Below are positions 27,155 to 39,615 of a DNA stretch of 64,000 nucleotides, in pieces. The notes beneath the pieces were generated by a model, which saw only the letters and a list, made by a program, of their open reading frames with translations, did no database searches and had not been told where the DNA came from. Within the stretch, counting starts at the first letter, position 1, and every line of letters starts with the position of its first letter. A program made the position numbers and the translations under genes. The stretch is from Actinomycetes bacterium (lineage in GTDB: Bacteria > Actinomycetota > Coriobacteriia > Anaerosomatales > Anaerosomataceae): positions 1 to 64,000 of the forward strand of contig JAJFTR010000041.1 in NCBI GenBank assembly GCA_021372825.1. Reading direction: 5' to 3'.

Positions 27155-27952
27155 TTACTGGTTCTCCAGCAGCTCTTCGGAGCGCACCTCGCGAACCGGC
27201 CTTGCGGGCACACCCATCACGAGCATCCGAGGAGGCACATCGCGCGTGACGACCGAACCCGTCGCCACGAAAGACTCCTCGCCGATCTCGATGCCCGGCA
27301 AGATGTGCGAGCCGCCGCCCACCCTCGCCCCACGGTGGATGGTGCAACCCCTGAGGTGAGCGAAGCGCTCCTGCGTGCGCCCCATGAAGTTGTCATTCGT
27401 GGTGACCACCATCGGTGCGATGAAGACGTCCTCTTCGATGGTCACATACGCGGTTATGTAGGCTCCGCTTTGAATCTTGGTGCGCGAGCCGATCGCCGTG
27501 TCGTTCTCGACCGTGACGCCTCGGCCGATCACCGCTCTCTCACCCACCGTGCAACGTTCACGGACGCCCGCATTGTCACCGATGATGCAGCCTGCGCCGA
27601 AAGTCGAACCGGCCATGAGCACGGTGTGACTCCCCACCGAACAGTGATCGCCCAGCACCACACCGTCGAGTTCACCTGACTTCGCGGTCGACGCGGGTCC
27701 TAAAGTGGGACGCTTGCCGATGACCGCAAAGTCCGAGACCGAGCAGCACTCTCCGACATGAGCGCCATCGCAGATCGTGACATGGTCCCCGATCACGACA
27801 CCGTCTTCGAGTACGACCCCCTTACAGACATGCACGAACGAGCCGATCTTCACATGGGCGCCGATCACCACATCCTCGTCGACGATGGAGTAAGGCGACG
27901 GCGCGAACCCCTCGCCGATCGTGGCACCCGGATGCACAAGGATCCCTGACAC
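27155..27952 (-). CDS. wbpD: Left-handed beta-helix acetyltransferase, WbpD-like
   Basis: A 265-residue hexapeptide-repeat acyltransferase. The repeats VIGAHVKIGSFVHVCKGVVL and following run through most of the protein in the [LIV]-G-X4 pattern, ending with IGEESFVATGSVVTRDVPPR and VMGVPARPV. It is expected to N-acetylate the C3 amino group of UDP-GlcNAc3NA. GTG at 27952 has GGAGG five bases upstream and lies right behind the oxidoreductase stop. The protein is longer than the roughly 190-residue P. aeruginosa WbpD because of extra beta-helix coils. The assignment rests on operon context. Confidence 0.87.
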   Translation of the reverse strand: MSGILVHPGATIGEGFAPSPYSIVDEDVVIGAHVKIGSFVHVCKGVVLEDGVVIGDHVTICDGAHVGECCSVSDFAVIGKRPTLGPASTAKSGELDGVVLGDHCSVGSHTVLMAGSTFGAGCIIGDNAGVRERCTVGERAVIGRGVTVENDTAIGSRTKIQSGAYITAYVTIEEDVFIAPMVVTTNDNFMGRTQERFAHLRGCTIHRGARVGGGSHILPGIEIGEESFVATGSVVTRDVPPRMLVMGVPARPVREVRSEELLENQ

Positions 27953-28978
27953 CTAGACCTCCATGCCTGTCGCCACGGGAGCTCCCGCGGCAGCCATGGA
28001 TTCGTCAGCCGCTTCGAGCACGCGCACGACACGCAGGCCGTCGCGACCGTCGCTCCTCGGCGTGCTACCGTTTCTGCAACAATCCAAGAAGTGCTGCACT
28101 TCGATCGCCAGAGGCTCTTTCATCGGCACCCAAGGGACGTTGATGTCTCCGAATCGCAACTGAAGGTCGGCGCCGTACGGCAGAGCCTCTTTTGGCTCGA
28201 CCCCGCGGTCGTAGATCCAGATCTTCTCGGTCGCTTCCATGTCGTCGAAGACGAGCATCTTGCGCGTACCGACGATCGTGAGTCGGCGGACCTTGTGAGG
28301 ATCCAGCCACGAGACGTGGATGTTAGCCATCTTCCCGCTGGGGAAGTGCAGATTGGCGAATACCGTGTCCTGCACGCCAGGCGTGACGTATGCTGCGCCG
28401 CTTGCGCTCACCCGGTCAGGCGCCTCTCCCAGAAGATAGAGGATCACCGAGATGTCGTGCGGCGCAAGGGACCAGAAGGCGTTCTCCTCGGTACGGACCT
28501 TGCCCAGATTGAGGCGCTGCATGTACAGGTACAGGACATCACCGAGCTCACCCTGGGCGATGTAGTCACGGATCCAGCCGATCGCCGAGTGGTACTCCAT
28601 CAGATGACCTACCATCAGCACCACTTCTGCCTCGTCTGCCGCGCGTACCAGGGATTCGGCGTCGGCGGAAGTGAGCGTGAGCGGCTTCTCCACAAAGCAG
28701 TGCTTGCCGGCAGCTATCACCTTGCTCGCGATCGCGAAATGGCTCGGGGCACTCGTCGCCACGACAACCGCATCCAGCCCATGGTCGCGCAGCATCGCGT
28801 CGAGATCGGACGTGGTCGCGACGTTGGAATACGCTGACGCCACCTTGGCGAGGTTGGACTGCGACAGATCACACACTGCCACGAGTTCGGCATCGCCGAG
28901 GCGGTCGAGGTTGCGCACCAGATTCGGGCCCCAGTAGCCGTATCCGACGACGCCCACACGCACAGGTGCACCGCTCAC
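27953..28978 (-). CDS. wbpB: Gfo/Idh/MocA oxidoreductase, WbpB-like
   Basis: NAD-dependent sugar dehydrogenase of 341 residues. The Rossmann start RVGVVGYGYWGPNLVRNLD and EKPLTLTSADAESLVRAAD (with the conserved EKP) define the family; the GHLMEYHSA and LAPHDISVILYLLGEAP region carries the catalytic His/Asp. In the P. aeruginosa pathway WbpB oxidises C3 of UDP-GlcNAcA. The gene overlaps the dehydrogenase upstream by four bases and abuts the acetyltransferase downstream, so the order of genes equals the order of reactions apart from the swap of D and E. Confidence 0.9.
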   Translation of the reverse strand: MSGAPVRVGVVGYGYWGPNLVRNLDRLGDAELVAVCDLSQSNLAKVASAYSNVATTSDLDAMLRDHGLDAVVVATSAPSHFAIASKVIAAGKHCFVEKPLTLTSADAESLVRAADEAEVVLMVGHLMEYHSAIGWIRDYIAQGELGDVLYLYMQRLNLGKVRTEENAFWSLAPHDISVILYLLGEAPDRVSASGAAYVTPGVQDTVFANLHFPSGKMANIHVSWLDPHKVRRLTIVGTRKMLVFDDMEATEKIWIYDRGVEPKEALPYGADLQLRFGDINVPWVPMKEPLAIEVQHFLDCCRNGSTPRSDGRDGLRVVRVLEAADESMAAAGAPVATGMEV

Positions 28979-30270
28979 AGGCGCACCACCTTGTCGCTGG
29001 CGACGTCCTTGAAGGCGTTACGTGTGTCGAGTACCAGCTGTGAGTGGTCAGCAACGAAAGCATAGTCGACGTCGGTGTGGTCAGTGATCAGTAACACCAC
29101 ATCAGCGGCGCCGATCGTCTCAGCAGTGATGTCGACGTGAGGGATGCCGGCGCCCTTGACCGAGAACTGAGGCACGTACGAGTCGTGATAGCTCACTTCC
29201 GCGCCCTTGGCGAGGAGAAGCTCCGCCACCTTGATCGCGGGAGACTCGCGCATATCGTCGATGTCGGCCTTATAGGCGACGCCGAGTATGATGACTTTGC
29301 TGCCTGCAAGTGCTTTGCGCTGACCATTGAGAGCATCCATGAGCCGCGTGACGACGTAGTAGGGCATGTTCTCATTGATCTTGCCCGACAGCTCGATGAA
29401 CTCGGTGTGGAAGTCATATTGCTTTGCTTTCCACGAGAGATAGAACGGGTCGATAGGGATGCAGTGGCCGCCCAGACCGGGTCCGGGATAGAAGGGCATG
29501 AACCCGAAGGGCTTGGTCTTCGCGGCATCGATCACTTCCCACAGGTTGATGCCCATGCGATCGGACATCATCAGAAGCTCGTTCATAAGAGCGATGTTCA
29601 CGCTGCGGAAGATGTTCTCCAGGAGTTTTGTCATCTCGGCTGCGCGAGTCGTGGACACAGGAACGACGGTGTCGATGAAGCGACTGTACATCGCCACCGC
29701 GAGACGCGTGCACTCCGGGGTGACGCCGCCCACTACTTTCGGGGTGTTCTTCGTCTGGTAGACCGGATTGCCCGGATCGACCCGCTCTGGTGAGAACGCC
29801 AAGAAGAGGGTCTTACCGACAACGAGGCCGTGCGCCTCCAGAATAGGAGCTATGACCTCCTCGGTGGTGCCGGGGTAGGTGGTGGATTCAAGAGTCACAA
29901 GCGCGCCTGGGCGCAGGTACGGCGCCACTGAGCGGGCCGCGTTCTCCATGAAGGAGGTGTCAGGCTCCTTCATCTCGTCGAGGGGCGTGGGGACGCAGAT
30001 GGCTACCGCATCGACCTCGCCGATGCGTGAGAAGTCCGTCGTCGCCTGGAGCAGGCCCTTGCTTACCAACGAGGCGAGCTCGGATGTGGGAACATCGGGA
30101 ATATAGCTCTTCCCCGCGTTCACTGAGTCGACCTTGCCCGGCGTGATGTCGAACCCGACGACCGAAAACCCCGACTTCCCCATCTCGGTGGCGAGAGGCA
30201 GCCCGACGTACCCCAGCCCGACCACCCCGAGAACAGCACTGCCGTCTTCGAGCTTCTCCAAAAGTCCCAT
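28975..30270 (-). CDS. wbpA: UDP-N-acetyl-D-glucosamine/mannosamine 6-dehydrogenase, WbpA-like
   Basis: Oxidises a UDP-HexNAc to its uronic acid. Residues from 15 on show VLGVVGLGYVGLPLATEMG, then STTYPGTTEEVIAPILE, FSPERVDPGN, and the catalytic Cys in GPGLGGHCIPIDPFYLSWKA. The C-terminal domain has ILGVAYKADIDDMRESPAIK. The ATG at 30270 (MGLLEKLEDG) is taken as start; 431 residues fits the family. It is the first of the five sugar-nucleotide genes and begins 56 bases after fabZ, so it may be read through from the murA promoter. Confidence 0.93.
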   Translation of the reverse strand: MGLLEKLEDGSAVLGVVGLGYVGLPLATEMGKSGFSVVGFDITPGKVDSVNAGKSYIPDVPTSELASLVSKGLLQATTDFSRIGEVDAVAICVPTPLDEMKEPDTSFMENAARSVAPYLRPGALVTLESTTYPGTTEEVIAPILEAHGLVVGKTLFLAFSPERVDPGNPVYQTKNTPKVVGGVTPECTRLAVAMYSRFIDTVVPVSTTRAAEMTKLLENIFRSVNIALMNELLMMSDRMGINLWEVIDAAKTKPFGFMPFYPGPGLGGHCIPIDPFYLSWKAKQYDFHTEFIELSGKINENMPYYVVTRLMDALNGQRKALAGSKVIILGVAYKADIDDMRESPAIKVAELLLAKGAEVSYHDSYVPQFSVKGAGIPHVDITAETIGAADVVLLITDHTDVDYAFVADHSQLVLDTRNAFKDVASDKVVRL

Positions 30271-30325
30271 CGCTTCTCTGTCGTCCTTTCGTTTCAGGCC
30301 CGGGTGGGCCGCTATCATCGCAACC

Positions 30326-30751
30326 TTAGGATTTTATCGCAAAGGTGAGCTCACCGGAGCACGCCAGCTCATCACCCACGTACGCCCGGCCCGATCCAAA
30401 GCCGACCACTCCGCGGGATCTTGTGATGCCCACCTCCATGCGCAGCGTTTCTCCCGGAAGCACCTGACGCTTGAAGCGGACCTTGTCTATGCCGGCGAAC
30501 AGCGCGATCTTGCCTCGGTTCGTGGGAAGAGAGAGCAAAGCGACGGCGCCGACCTGCGCCATGGCCTCGACGATGAGAACACCCGGCATGACCGGGTACT
30601 CTGGGAAGTGACCGGGGACCCAGAACGCACCGGAAGTCACGTCGAGGTACCCGGTCGCGCGCTCGCCGGGGATGACGTCCTCGGCTCGGTCGACCAGAAG
30701 GAAGGGCGGCCTGTGCGGGATGATCGCCATGATCGCGTCGGTGTCGAGCAT
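30326..30751 (-). CDS. fabZ: 3-hydroxyacyl-[acyl-carrier-protein] dehydratase FabZ
   Basis: Dehydrates 3-hydroxyacyl-ACP in type-II fatty-acid synthesis. At 141 residues it has the full hot-dog fold with IIPHRPPFLLVDRAEDV (conserved His-Arg-Pro-Pro) and the catalytic pair in PGHFPEYPVMPGVLIVEAMA (His and Glu). It starts nine bases after the murA stop, and a fabZ-murA neighbourhood also occurs in some Gram-positive genomes. The other fab genes are not in the window. Confidence 0.95.
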   Translation of the reverse strand: MLDTDAIMAIIPHRPPFLLVDRAEDVIPGERATGYLDVTSGAFWVPGHFPEYPVMPGVLIVEAMAQVGAVALLSLPTNRGKIALFAGIDKVRFKRQVLPGETLRMEVGITRSRGVVGFGSGRAYVGDELACSGELTFAIKS

Positions 30752-30760
30752 GCTGCTCCC

Positions 30761-32017
30761 CTATTCGTCGAGGATCTGGATGTCTGCGCCCAGCGCGCCG
30801 AGCTTGGAGGCGAAAGACTCGTATCCTCGCTGGACGTGGTGGATATCACTCACCACAGTCTCGCCATCTGCGACGAGTCCGGCGAGGACGAGTGCGGCTC
30901 CTCCCCGGAGGTCGGGACATCTCACGGGTGCGGCGGACAGCTTCGTGACACCACGAACGAGCGCGCGGTGACCCTCTATGGCGATATCGGCACCCATCCT
31001 GCGAAGTTCATCGGCGAACATGAAGCGGCTCTCGAAGACGTTCTCGGTGATGACGCTGTCGCCGTCCGCAAGGGCCATGAGAGTCATGAACTGCGGCTGC
31101 ATGTCTGTGGGGAAACCCGGGTACGGTAGTGTGGCGACGTCGACCGGCCGGATCGGCCGCGTCCGCGAGACAGTGACATCTCCGGACTGCGTGACGATCT
31201 CGGCCCCGGTGTCGGCGATCTTGGCGAGCAGAAGCTCCATGTGCCTCGGGTCAGCGCCGCATACTGTCACCGGCCCGCCGACGAGCGCGCCTGCAGCGAT
31301 GAAGGTCCCCGCCTCTATGCGGTCACCCACCACAGCGTGCTCGACGGAGCTGAAGCGATCGACACCTTCGATCTGGATCGTAGAGGTACCTGCGCCTTCG
31401 ATGTGGGCGCCCATGGCGTTCAGGAAAGCGACGAGGTCTTGGATCTCGGGTTCGCGTGCGGCGTTCTCGATCACCGTCGTTCCCCTCGCGGCGGCCCCCG
31501 CCATGACCAGGTTCTCGGTAGCTCCCACACTAGGGAAGTCCAAGACGATGTGCGCGCCGGTCATGCCCTCAGGCGCCGTGGCCTCGATGTACCCGTGCTC
31601 GCTTGTGATCTCCGCGCCCAGTTGTTGGAGTCCGCGCAGGTGTAAGTCGATCTTCCGCGACCCGATATTACAGCCGCCAGGCATCGCGACACGCGCGCGG
31701 CCGAGCCGGGCAAGCAACGGCCCGAGCACGATGATCGACGCCCGCATCGCCGAGACAAGCTCGTAGGGCGCCTCGAACGAGTCGACCGTGCTCGCGTCGA
31801 TTACAAGAGTGTGGTCTTCGCGCGACACATGCGCACCCAGGCGCTCGAGCACCAGTTGCATCAGAGCCACGTCCGCGATGTCAGGGACGTTGCGGAGGGT
31901 GGAAGTCCCGGGGGCTAGAAGAGCAGCCGCCATGAGCTTGAGAGCGGAGTTCTTGGCGCCGCCGACGCTCACCGTACCAGTAAGCGGGCGACCGCCGGTC
32001 ACGACGTAGGATGCCAT
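30761..32017 (-). CDS. murA: UDP-N-acetylglucosamine 1-carboxyvinyltransferase
   Basis: First committed step of peptidoglycan synthesis: transfers enolpyruvate from PEP to UDP-GlcNAc. GGAKNSALKLMAAALLAPG near the N-terminus, the active-site loop MPGGCNIGSRKIDLHLRGL with the fosfomycin-sensitive Cys, and PYPGFPTDMQPQFMTLMAL are all intact. The ATG at 32017 is taken as start; a TTG three codons upstream has a slightly better-placed AAAGG and is possible. Length 418 is normal. It heads the run murA-fabZ-wbp-LCP, tying wall precursor and wall polymer genes together, and lies downstream of the atp operon as in Bacillus. Confidence 0.96.
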   Translation of the reverse strand: MASYVVTGGRPLTGTVSVGGAKNSALKLMAAALLAPGTSTLRNVPDIADVALMQLVLERLGAHVSREDHTLVIDASTVDSFEAPYELVSAMRASIIVLGPLLARLGRARVAMPGGCNIGSRKIDLHLRGLQQLGAEITSEHGYIEATAPEGMTGAHIVLDFPSVGATENLVMAGAAARGTTVIENAAREPEIQDLVAFLNAMGAHIEGAGTSTIQIEGVDRFSSVEHAVVGDRIEAGTFIAAGALVGGPVTVCGADPRHMELLLAKIADTGAEIVTQSGDVTVSRTRPIRPVDVATLPYPGFPTDMQPQFMTLMALADGDSVITENVFESRFMFADELRRMGADIAIEGHRALVRGVTKLSAAPVRCPDLRGGAALVLAGLVADGETVVSDIHHVQRGYESFASKLGALGADIQILDE

Positions 32018-32072
32018 AGACGGCAAGAAGCCTTTCTGAGGATACTGAAGACCAGGGGTCTAGAACCTCTAC

Positions 32073-32101
32073 AGGGTATCGGACGTGGCCCGCCACGGCA
32101 A
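32073..32101 (-). promoter_or_regulatory. Likely murA promoter
   Basis: Minus-strand TTGCCG (32096-32101) and TACCCT (32073-32078) are 17 bases apart, about 56 bases before the murA start, in the 200-base gap 32027-32242 that otherwise shows no gene. The -10 equals the one proposed for ugd. Confidence 0.42.
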
Positions 32102-32242
32102 CGCGATAGTGACGCCGTCACCATGCTGTAGCCTTGTGCCTGACTCGAGCACACGACTCCCCGGACCCGCGTCCAAGGCTCCCGATGCGGCCTGGCCGGC
32201 TCGCGCCAGTGAAGGCTTCGTGGAGCGCATCTGTGCGAGCGC

Positions 32243-32776
32243 CTACCAGCGCCACCCTTCGATAGGCCTGAAGGCATCGTCTTCGCCCACGGCCCAGAGT
32301 CCCTCGTCCAAGTCCAGGTAGACGCGCCTGCCGCCTACCATCGCGATGTTGTAGGGCCAGGCGTCTCCTCGGTGCTCCAGAGGAAACTCCAGCTGAAGTA
32401 GGAATGCTCCCGAATCATCAGCCTGCACCCAGGTATCAGCCGGCCCGACCGAAGCGTCCGACGTGTATGCGATGCCACCCACTCGCTGCCGATCAGTACC
32501 ATCACCAGAATCGGTCGTCCGGCCCACGAACACGAAGGTCATCTCATTGGTCGCCCGCACATCATCGATTACGACGCCCGCGCTCGACTCATCCGACGGG
32601 ATCTCGCGCGAGACGACTCGAGGTCCGACGGAGGCCTCAGTTGTGGTCTTCCCGGCGGGACCGCCATCGTCGGACAGTGCGCCTCGATCACCGCTCGGTC
32701 CGGTCGTGCACGCCGACAGCAGCGCAGATGCGGCAAGCACGGTCAGCAGAATGTGTCTCCAGGCACGTCCGCTCAC
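32243..32776 (-). CDS. Hypothetical secreted lipoprotein
   Basis: I do not recognise a family. The GTG at 32776 starts one base after the stop of the preceding frame and gives a clean lipoprotein signal, VSGRAWRHILLTVLAASALL followed by SAC; longer starts would put about 16 non-hydrophobic residues ahead of it. After a Gly/Ser/Thr-rich linker (about 24-50) the globular part holds TFVFVGRTTDSG, ADTWVQADDSGAFLLQLEFP and YNIAMVGGRRVYLDLDEGLW, beta-rich and acidic. Total about 177 residues. It is coupled to the decayed gene upstream and lies in the position where Bacillus has ywmB-like genes, before murA. Confidence 0.72.
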   Translation of the reverse strand: MSGRAWRHILLTVLAASALLSACTTGPSGDRGALSDDGGPAGKTTTEASVGPRVVSREIPSDESSAGVVIDDVRATNEMTFVFVGRTTDSGDGTDRQRVGGIAYTSDASVGPADTWVQADDSGAFLLQLEFPLEHRGDAWPYNIAMVGGRRVYLDLDEGLWAVGEDDAFRPIEGWRW

Positions 32777-32777
32777 A

Positions 32778-33668
32778 CTAGTCGCCCAATGGCTCATTGG
32801 TTTCGGCATCCACGAACACCGCACTTCCGTCTTCGAGTTCGATTCTCCACGCAGGAACCAGCTCAGTGATTCCGTCCTCCCGGAAATCAGGGTAGTACAC
32901 CATGCTCATGCGGTTCACGGTGACCTGACTTGGTAAGTCCATATGCCGGTCTGCTGACACTAGCCCCGTCTCCAAAGCACGCCTCGGATTCGGCGTCTGC
33001 GCCCCCGCGTCGGCTGGCCCTGGGGTGGCCGAGAAGCACGTCTTGTATACCTCGCGCACTCCCTGTCCATTAAGACACACGAGGAGACCAGCGCCGTCAC
33101 CGTCAACGAATCCGTCACCGAGCCGCTGCATGAATCGAACCTCGTGCTCCACCGGCTGCATGACCTCCGGGCGATCCGATTCGAGGTCGAACGTGGCGCC
33201 CATGATCGCCCTCACTTCGGCACAGACGGCATCGGAAGGGAATTCGCCGTGATCACGAAGAAACTCCTCAGCTCATCTGACGGCTTCAGCGGCGTCGAAA
33301 TCCAGTGGCGTGAACTGTATCCCGCGTTCCGAGTGGTACTCTGCACCGCCATCGAAGCACCGAATAGCGCCCTCGCGTCCGTTGAGACCCTGACGCTCCG
33401 TCGTCACGGACATGAGTTCGTTGGGTACCAGCTCACCTGGCTCCGCCCGAGTCTGAGTCTTTCCCACCATCAAGTGCTCGAGTCCGCCCGACGTTGGCCG
33501 GGCAGATGGTCTCTGCATGTCCGTGCGAATGCGAGGCCGGGCCTCCTTCATTCGAAAGGTCGTCTGGCCGACCTTGACCGTCACGGGCAAGGGTGCGTCG
33601 TCTCCGAACACCTGCTCCGACTCCAACGTGCCCCTCACCAGCCTGAACCACGTCATCGTGCCTGCCAT
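32778..33668 (-). pseudogene. Coding region interrupted by one in-frame TGA (two-part ORF, possibly YycH-like)
   Basis: Two open stretches, 33273-33668 and 32778-33272, lie in exactly the same frame and are parted only by TGA at 33273-33275. The residues run on across it: FTPLDFDAAEAVR before and AEEFLRDHGEFPSDAVCAEV after, and the second part has no good start of its own before residue Met at 33215. Codon use is coding-like on both sides. The C-terminus PAWRIELEDGSAVFVDAETN resembles PepSY/YycH-type exported domains, a weak guess. No signal peptide remains in this frame; a further remnant lies upstream in another frame. Most simply a decayed gene, though sequencing error is possible. Confidence 0.55.
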
Positions 33669-33853
33669 GCGTGAAGCCCCCGTGACCCGCCTGTCGTGCG
33701 GGGGAGATCATTGAAGGGGTGAACTCTTCGCGCGTCCAGCCTCGATCCGAGAAGTACGCGTCGATGATCTTGGCATCAAAGTCGTCGCCCTGCGAACGCC
33801 CATAACCTGGCGCCGATACCTCCCAGCAAGAAGTGCGCATCCCCCTACGCACA
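33669..33853 (-). other. Remnant coding sequence upstream of the decayed gene
   Basis: Between the atp terminator and the interrupted frame, the minus strand has coding-like fragments in a different frame, for example DDFDAKIIDAYFSDRGWTRE (about 33720-33780), and a hydrophobic stretch in the same frame as the downstream part (MVALVCVGGCALLAG, 33820-33866). A small GC stem (33677-33682 with 33699-33704) lies between. This fits the 5' half of the same gene broken by a frameshift, but I cannot prove that. Confidence 0.3.
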
Positions 33854-33879
33854 CGAGGGCGACCATACGGCCGCCCTCG
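33854..33879 (-). terminator. Terminator-like hairpin after atpC
   Basis: An 8-bp stem (33854-33861 with 33872-33879) with a loop that can pair three further bases starts 26 bases after the atpC stop. The T-run is poor (TGTGCG), so Rho dependence is possible. It marks the end of the ATP synthase operon. Confidence 0.55.
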
Positions 33880-33904
33880 CAGGTAGTGCCCGTGGCTACC
33901 GCGC

Positions 33905-34333
33905 TTACGAGTGGCTCTCGGCCACCTTGAGCTGCGCCTCGCACCAGGCCAGGTCGAATTCGCACTCGTCAAGTCCGTCGCGTTCCTCAGCCGTCATGGC
34001 CTTGATCTCGCGCATGCGCTCTTCGAGGTGCTCCTTGGCCTGCCGTGCACGATCGATGTCGATCTGTGACGAGTGCGTGGCGTTGTCGGCGAGCACGATC
34101 ACCTTGTCTTCGTGCACCTGCATGTAACCGCCCGAGATGGCGAACCACTCGACGTCCTTGTTGTCGTTGTACCGCACGCGGAGTTCGCCCGGGACGAGCA
34201 CCGTCACCATCGGAGCGTGCAGCGGCAGAACCCCGACCTCGCCGAGGAGTGTTGGAGCGACAACCATCTCCACCTCGTTTGTATAGACGATGCGTTCCGG
34301 TGTGACGATCTCACACATGAGGGTGCGCGCCAT
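33905..34333 (-). CDS. atpC: F1Fo ATP synthase subunit epsilon
   Basis: Small F1 rotor subunit that couples and inhibits the enzyme. Residues 1-85 form the beta-sandwich (MCEIVTPERIVYTNEVEMVV, EVGVLPLHAPMVTVLVPGEL) and the rest the two C-terminal helices, with QAKEHLEERMREIK. At 142 residues it is full length. It begins ten bases after the atpD stop and is the last gene of the atp operon. Confidence 0.95.
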   Translation of the reverse strand: MARTLMCEIVTPERIVYTNEVEMVVAPTLLGEVGVLPLHAPMVTVLVPGELRVRYNDNKDVEWFAISGGYMQVHEDKVIVLADNATHSSQIDIDRARQAKEHLEERMREIKAMTAEERDGLDECEFDLAWCEAQLKVAESHS

Positions 34334-34342
34334 CTCTCTCCC

Positions 34343-36663
<2,321 letters not shown>

Positions 36664-36666
36664 CAG

Positions 36667-38227
<1,561 letters not shown>

Positions 38228-38235
<8 letters not shown>

Positions 38236-38794
38236 GGTATGCCTCACCTCCCTGGCGTGATGTGATCAGGACGTGACGGAGCTCGCGTAGCTGCGACGTC
38301 ACGCTGCCGTCGAGCACTCGCCCCGCCACTCGGATGACGATGCCGCCCAGGATCGACTCGTCCACGCTCTCACGGAGCGAGACCTTGCGACCCAGCGCGG
38401 TCGAGAGTTTGTCCACAAGAGCCGCGCGCAACGCGTCGGTGAGGGGAACAGCGGTCGTGACCTCGGCCACGACGATCCCGCGCTCGGCCTCCGCGATGGT
38501 CGCATACGCGCGCGCGAGGTCACCGATGTAGCCGGTCAGATCGCGATCGACCATGAGCGTGATCACTGCGAGCGCCTCGGGCGCCACCGCGCCTCCGAAG
38601 ATATCGCGCAAGACGTCGCGCTTCTTCTCGGCAGGGATGCCCGTATCGACGAGCGCCTCGCGCAAGTCGATGCTGCCGCGAACGGCGGCGGCGACGCCGC
38701 GCAGACCTTCGTCGACGGCGTCGACCGAGTCAGAGGCAGCGGCAAGGTCGAAGAGCGCGCGGGCGTAGGTCTCCACCAGCTCGCTACTTTTCAT
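38228..38794 (-). CDS. atpH: F1Fo ATP synthase subunit delta
   Basis: Peripheral stalk subunit linking F1 and b, 188 residues. The opening [20 protein letters not shown] and the C-terminal [20 protein letters not shown] and [14 protein letters not shown] are family marks. It overlaps atpF upstream by eleven bases, so translation is coupled. Confidence 0.95.
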
Positions 38795-39284
38795 TCAGGC
38801 TACCCACCTCTGCGATGTACCTCTCGATGAGTGCGTGATGCTCTGCGGGGTCCAGCTTCTCGCCGATGATCTTCCCGGCGACTGCGACAGAAAGGTCCGC
38901 GACGCTGGTCTGCAGCTCCGCCATGGCGGCTGCCTTCTCGGCGCGGATCGCTTCCAGAGTGCGCGTCTTCTCGGCCTCGGCCTCTTCTCTGGCCTTGGCA
39001 AGGATCTCCGCCTTCATGTTCTCGGCTACCGTCCGGCCCTGCTCGATGATCTTGGCTGCCTCGGTACGGGCGTCGGCCATCTGCTGGCGGTACTCCTCAA
39101 GCAGACGCTCCGCCTCGACGCGAGTCTCCTCGGCTTTCTCGATGGAGTCGCGGATCTTCTCGGCACGCTCGTCGAGCATCTTCGTCATCGGTGGAAAAGC
39201 GACCTTCCACATGACGATGAAGAGCACGACGAACGCGGCGACGTTGACCCACATCTCTGTGGTGTTGGGGATGATCAGTTCCAC
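38784..39284 (-). CDS. atpF: F1Fo ATP synthase subunit b
   Basis: Peripheral stalk, 166 residues: one membrane helix (WVNVAAFVVLFIVMWKVAF) followed by a long charged amphipathic helix from ERAEKIRDSIEKAEETRVEA onward that dimerises. GTG at 39284 has GGGAGGAG upstream. Only one b gene is present, so a homodimer is likely. Confidence 0.95.
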   Translation of the reverse strand: MELIIPNTTEMWVNVAAFVVLFIVMWKVAFPPMTKMLDERAEKIRDSIEKAEETRVEAERLLEEYRQQMADARTEAAKIIEQGRTVAENMKAEILAKAREEAEAEKTRTLEAIRAEKAAAMAELQTSVADLSVAVAGKIIGEKLDPAEHHALIERYIAEVGSLNEK

Positions 39285-39315
39285 GCTGTCGCTCCTCCCG
39301 CTCGTCGATGACCGT

Positions 39316-39615
<300 letters not shown>

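Noticed and set aside
25937-27679. A 580-codon + strand frame over the WbpE/WbpD-like genes
   Set aside because: Antisense shadow; composition and lack of motifs rule it out.
33125-33160. tRNA-like GGTTCGATTC on the minus strand
   Set aside because: No acceptor or anticodon arms can be formed around it; it encodes EVRFMQRL in the decayed reading frame.
33273-33275. Selenocysteine recoding of the in-frame TGA
   Set aside because: No convincing SECIS-like hairpin with a proper loop directly after the TGA, no redox motif around it, and other lesions in the same region make decay more likely.
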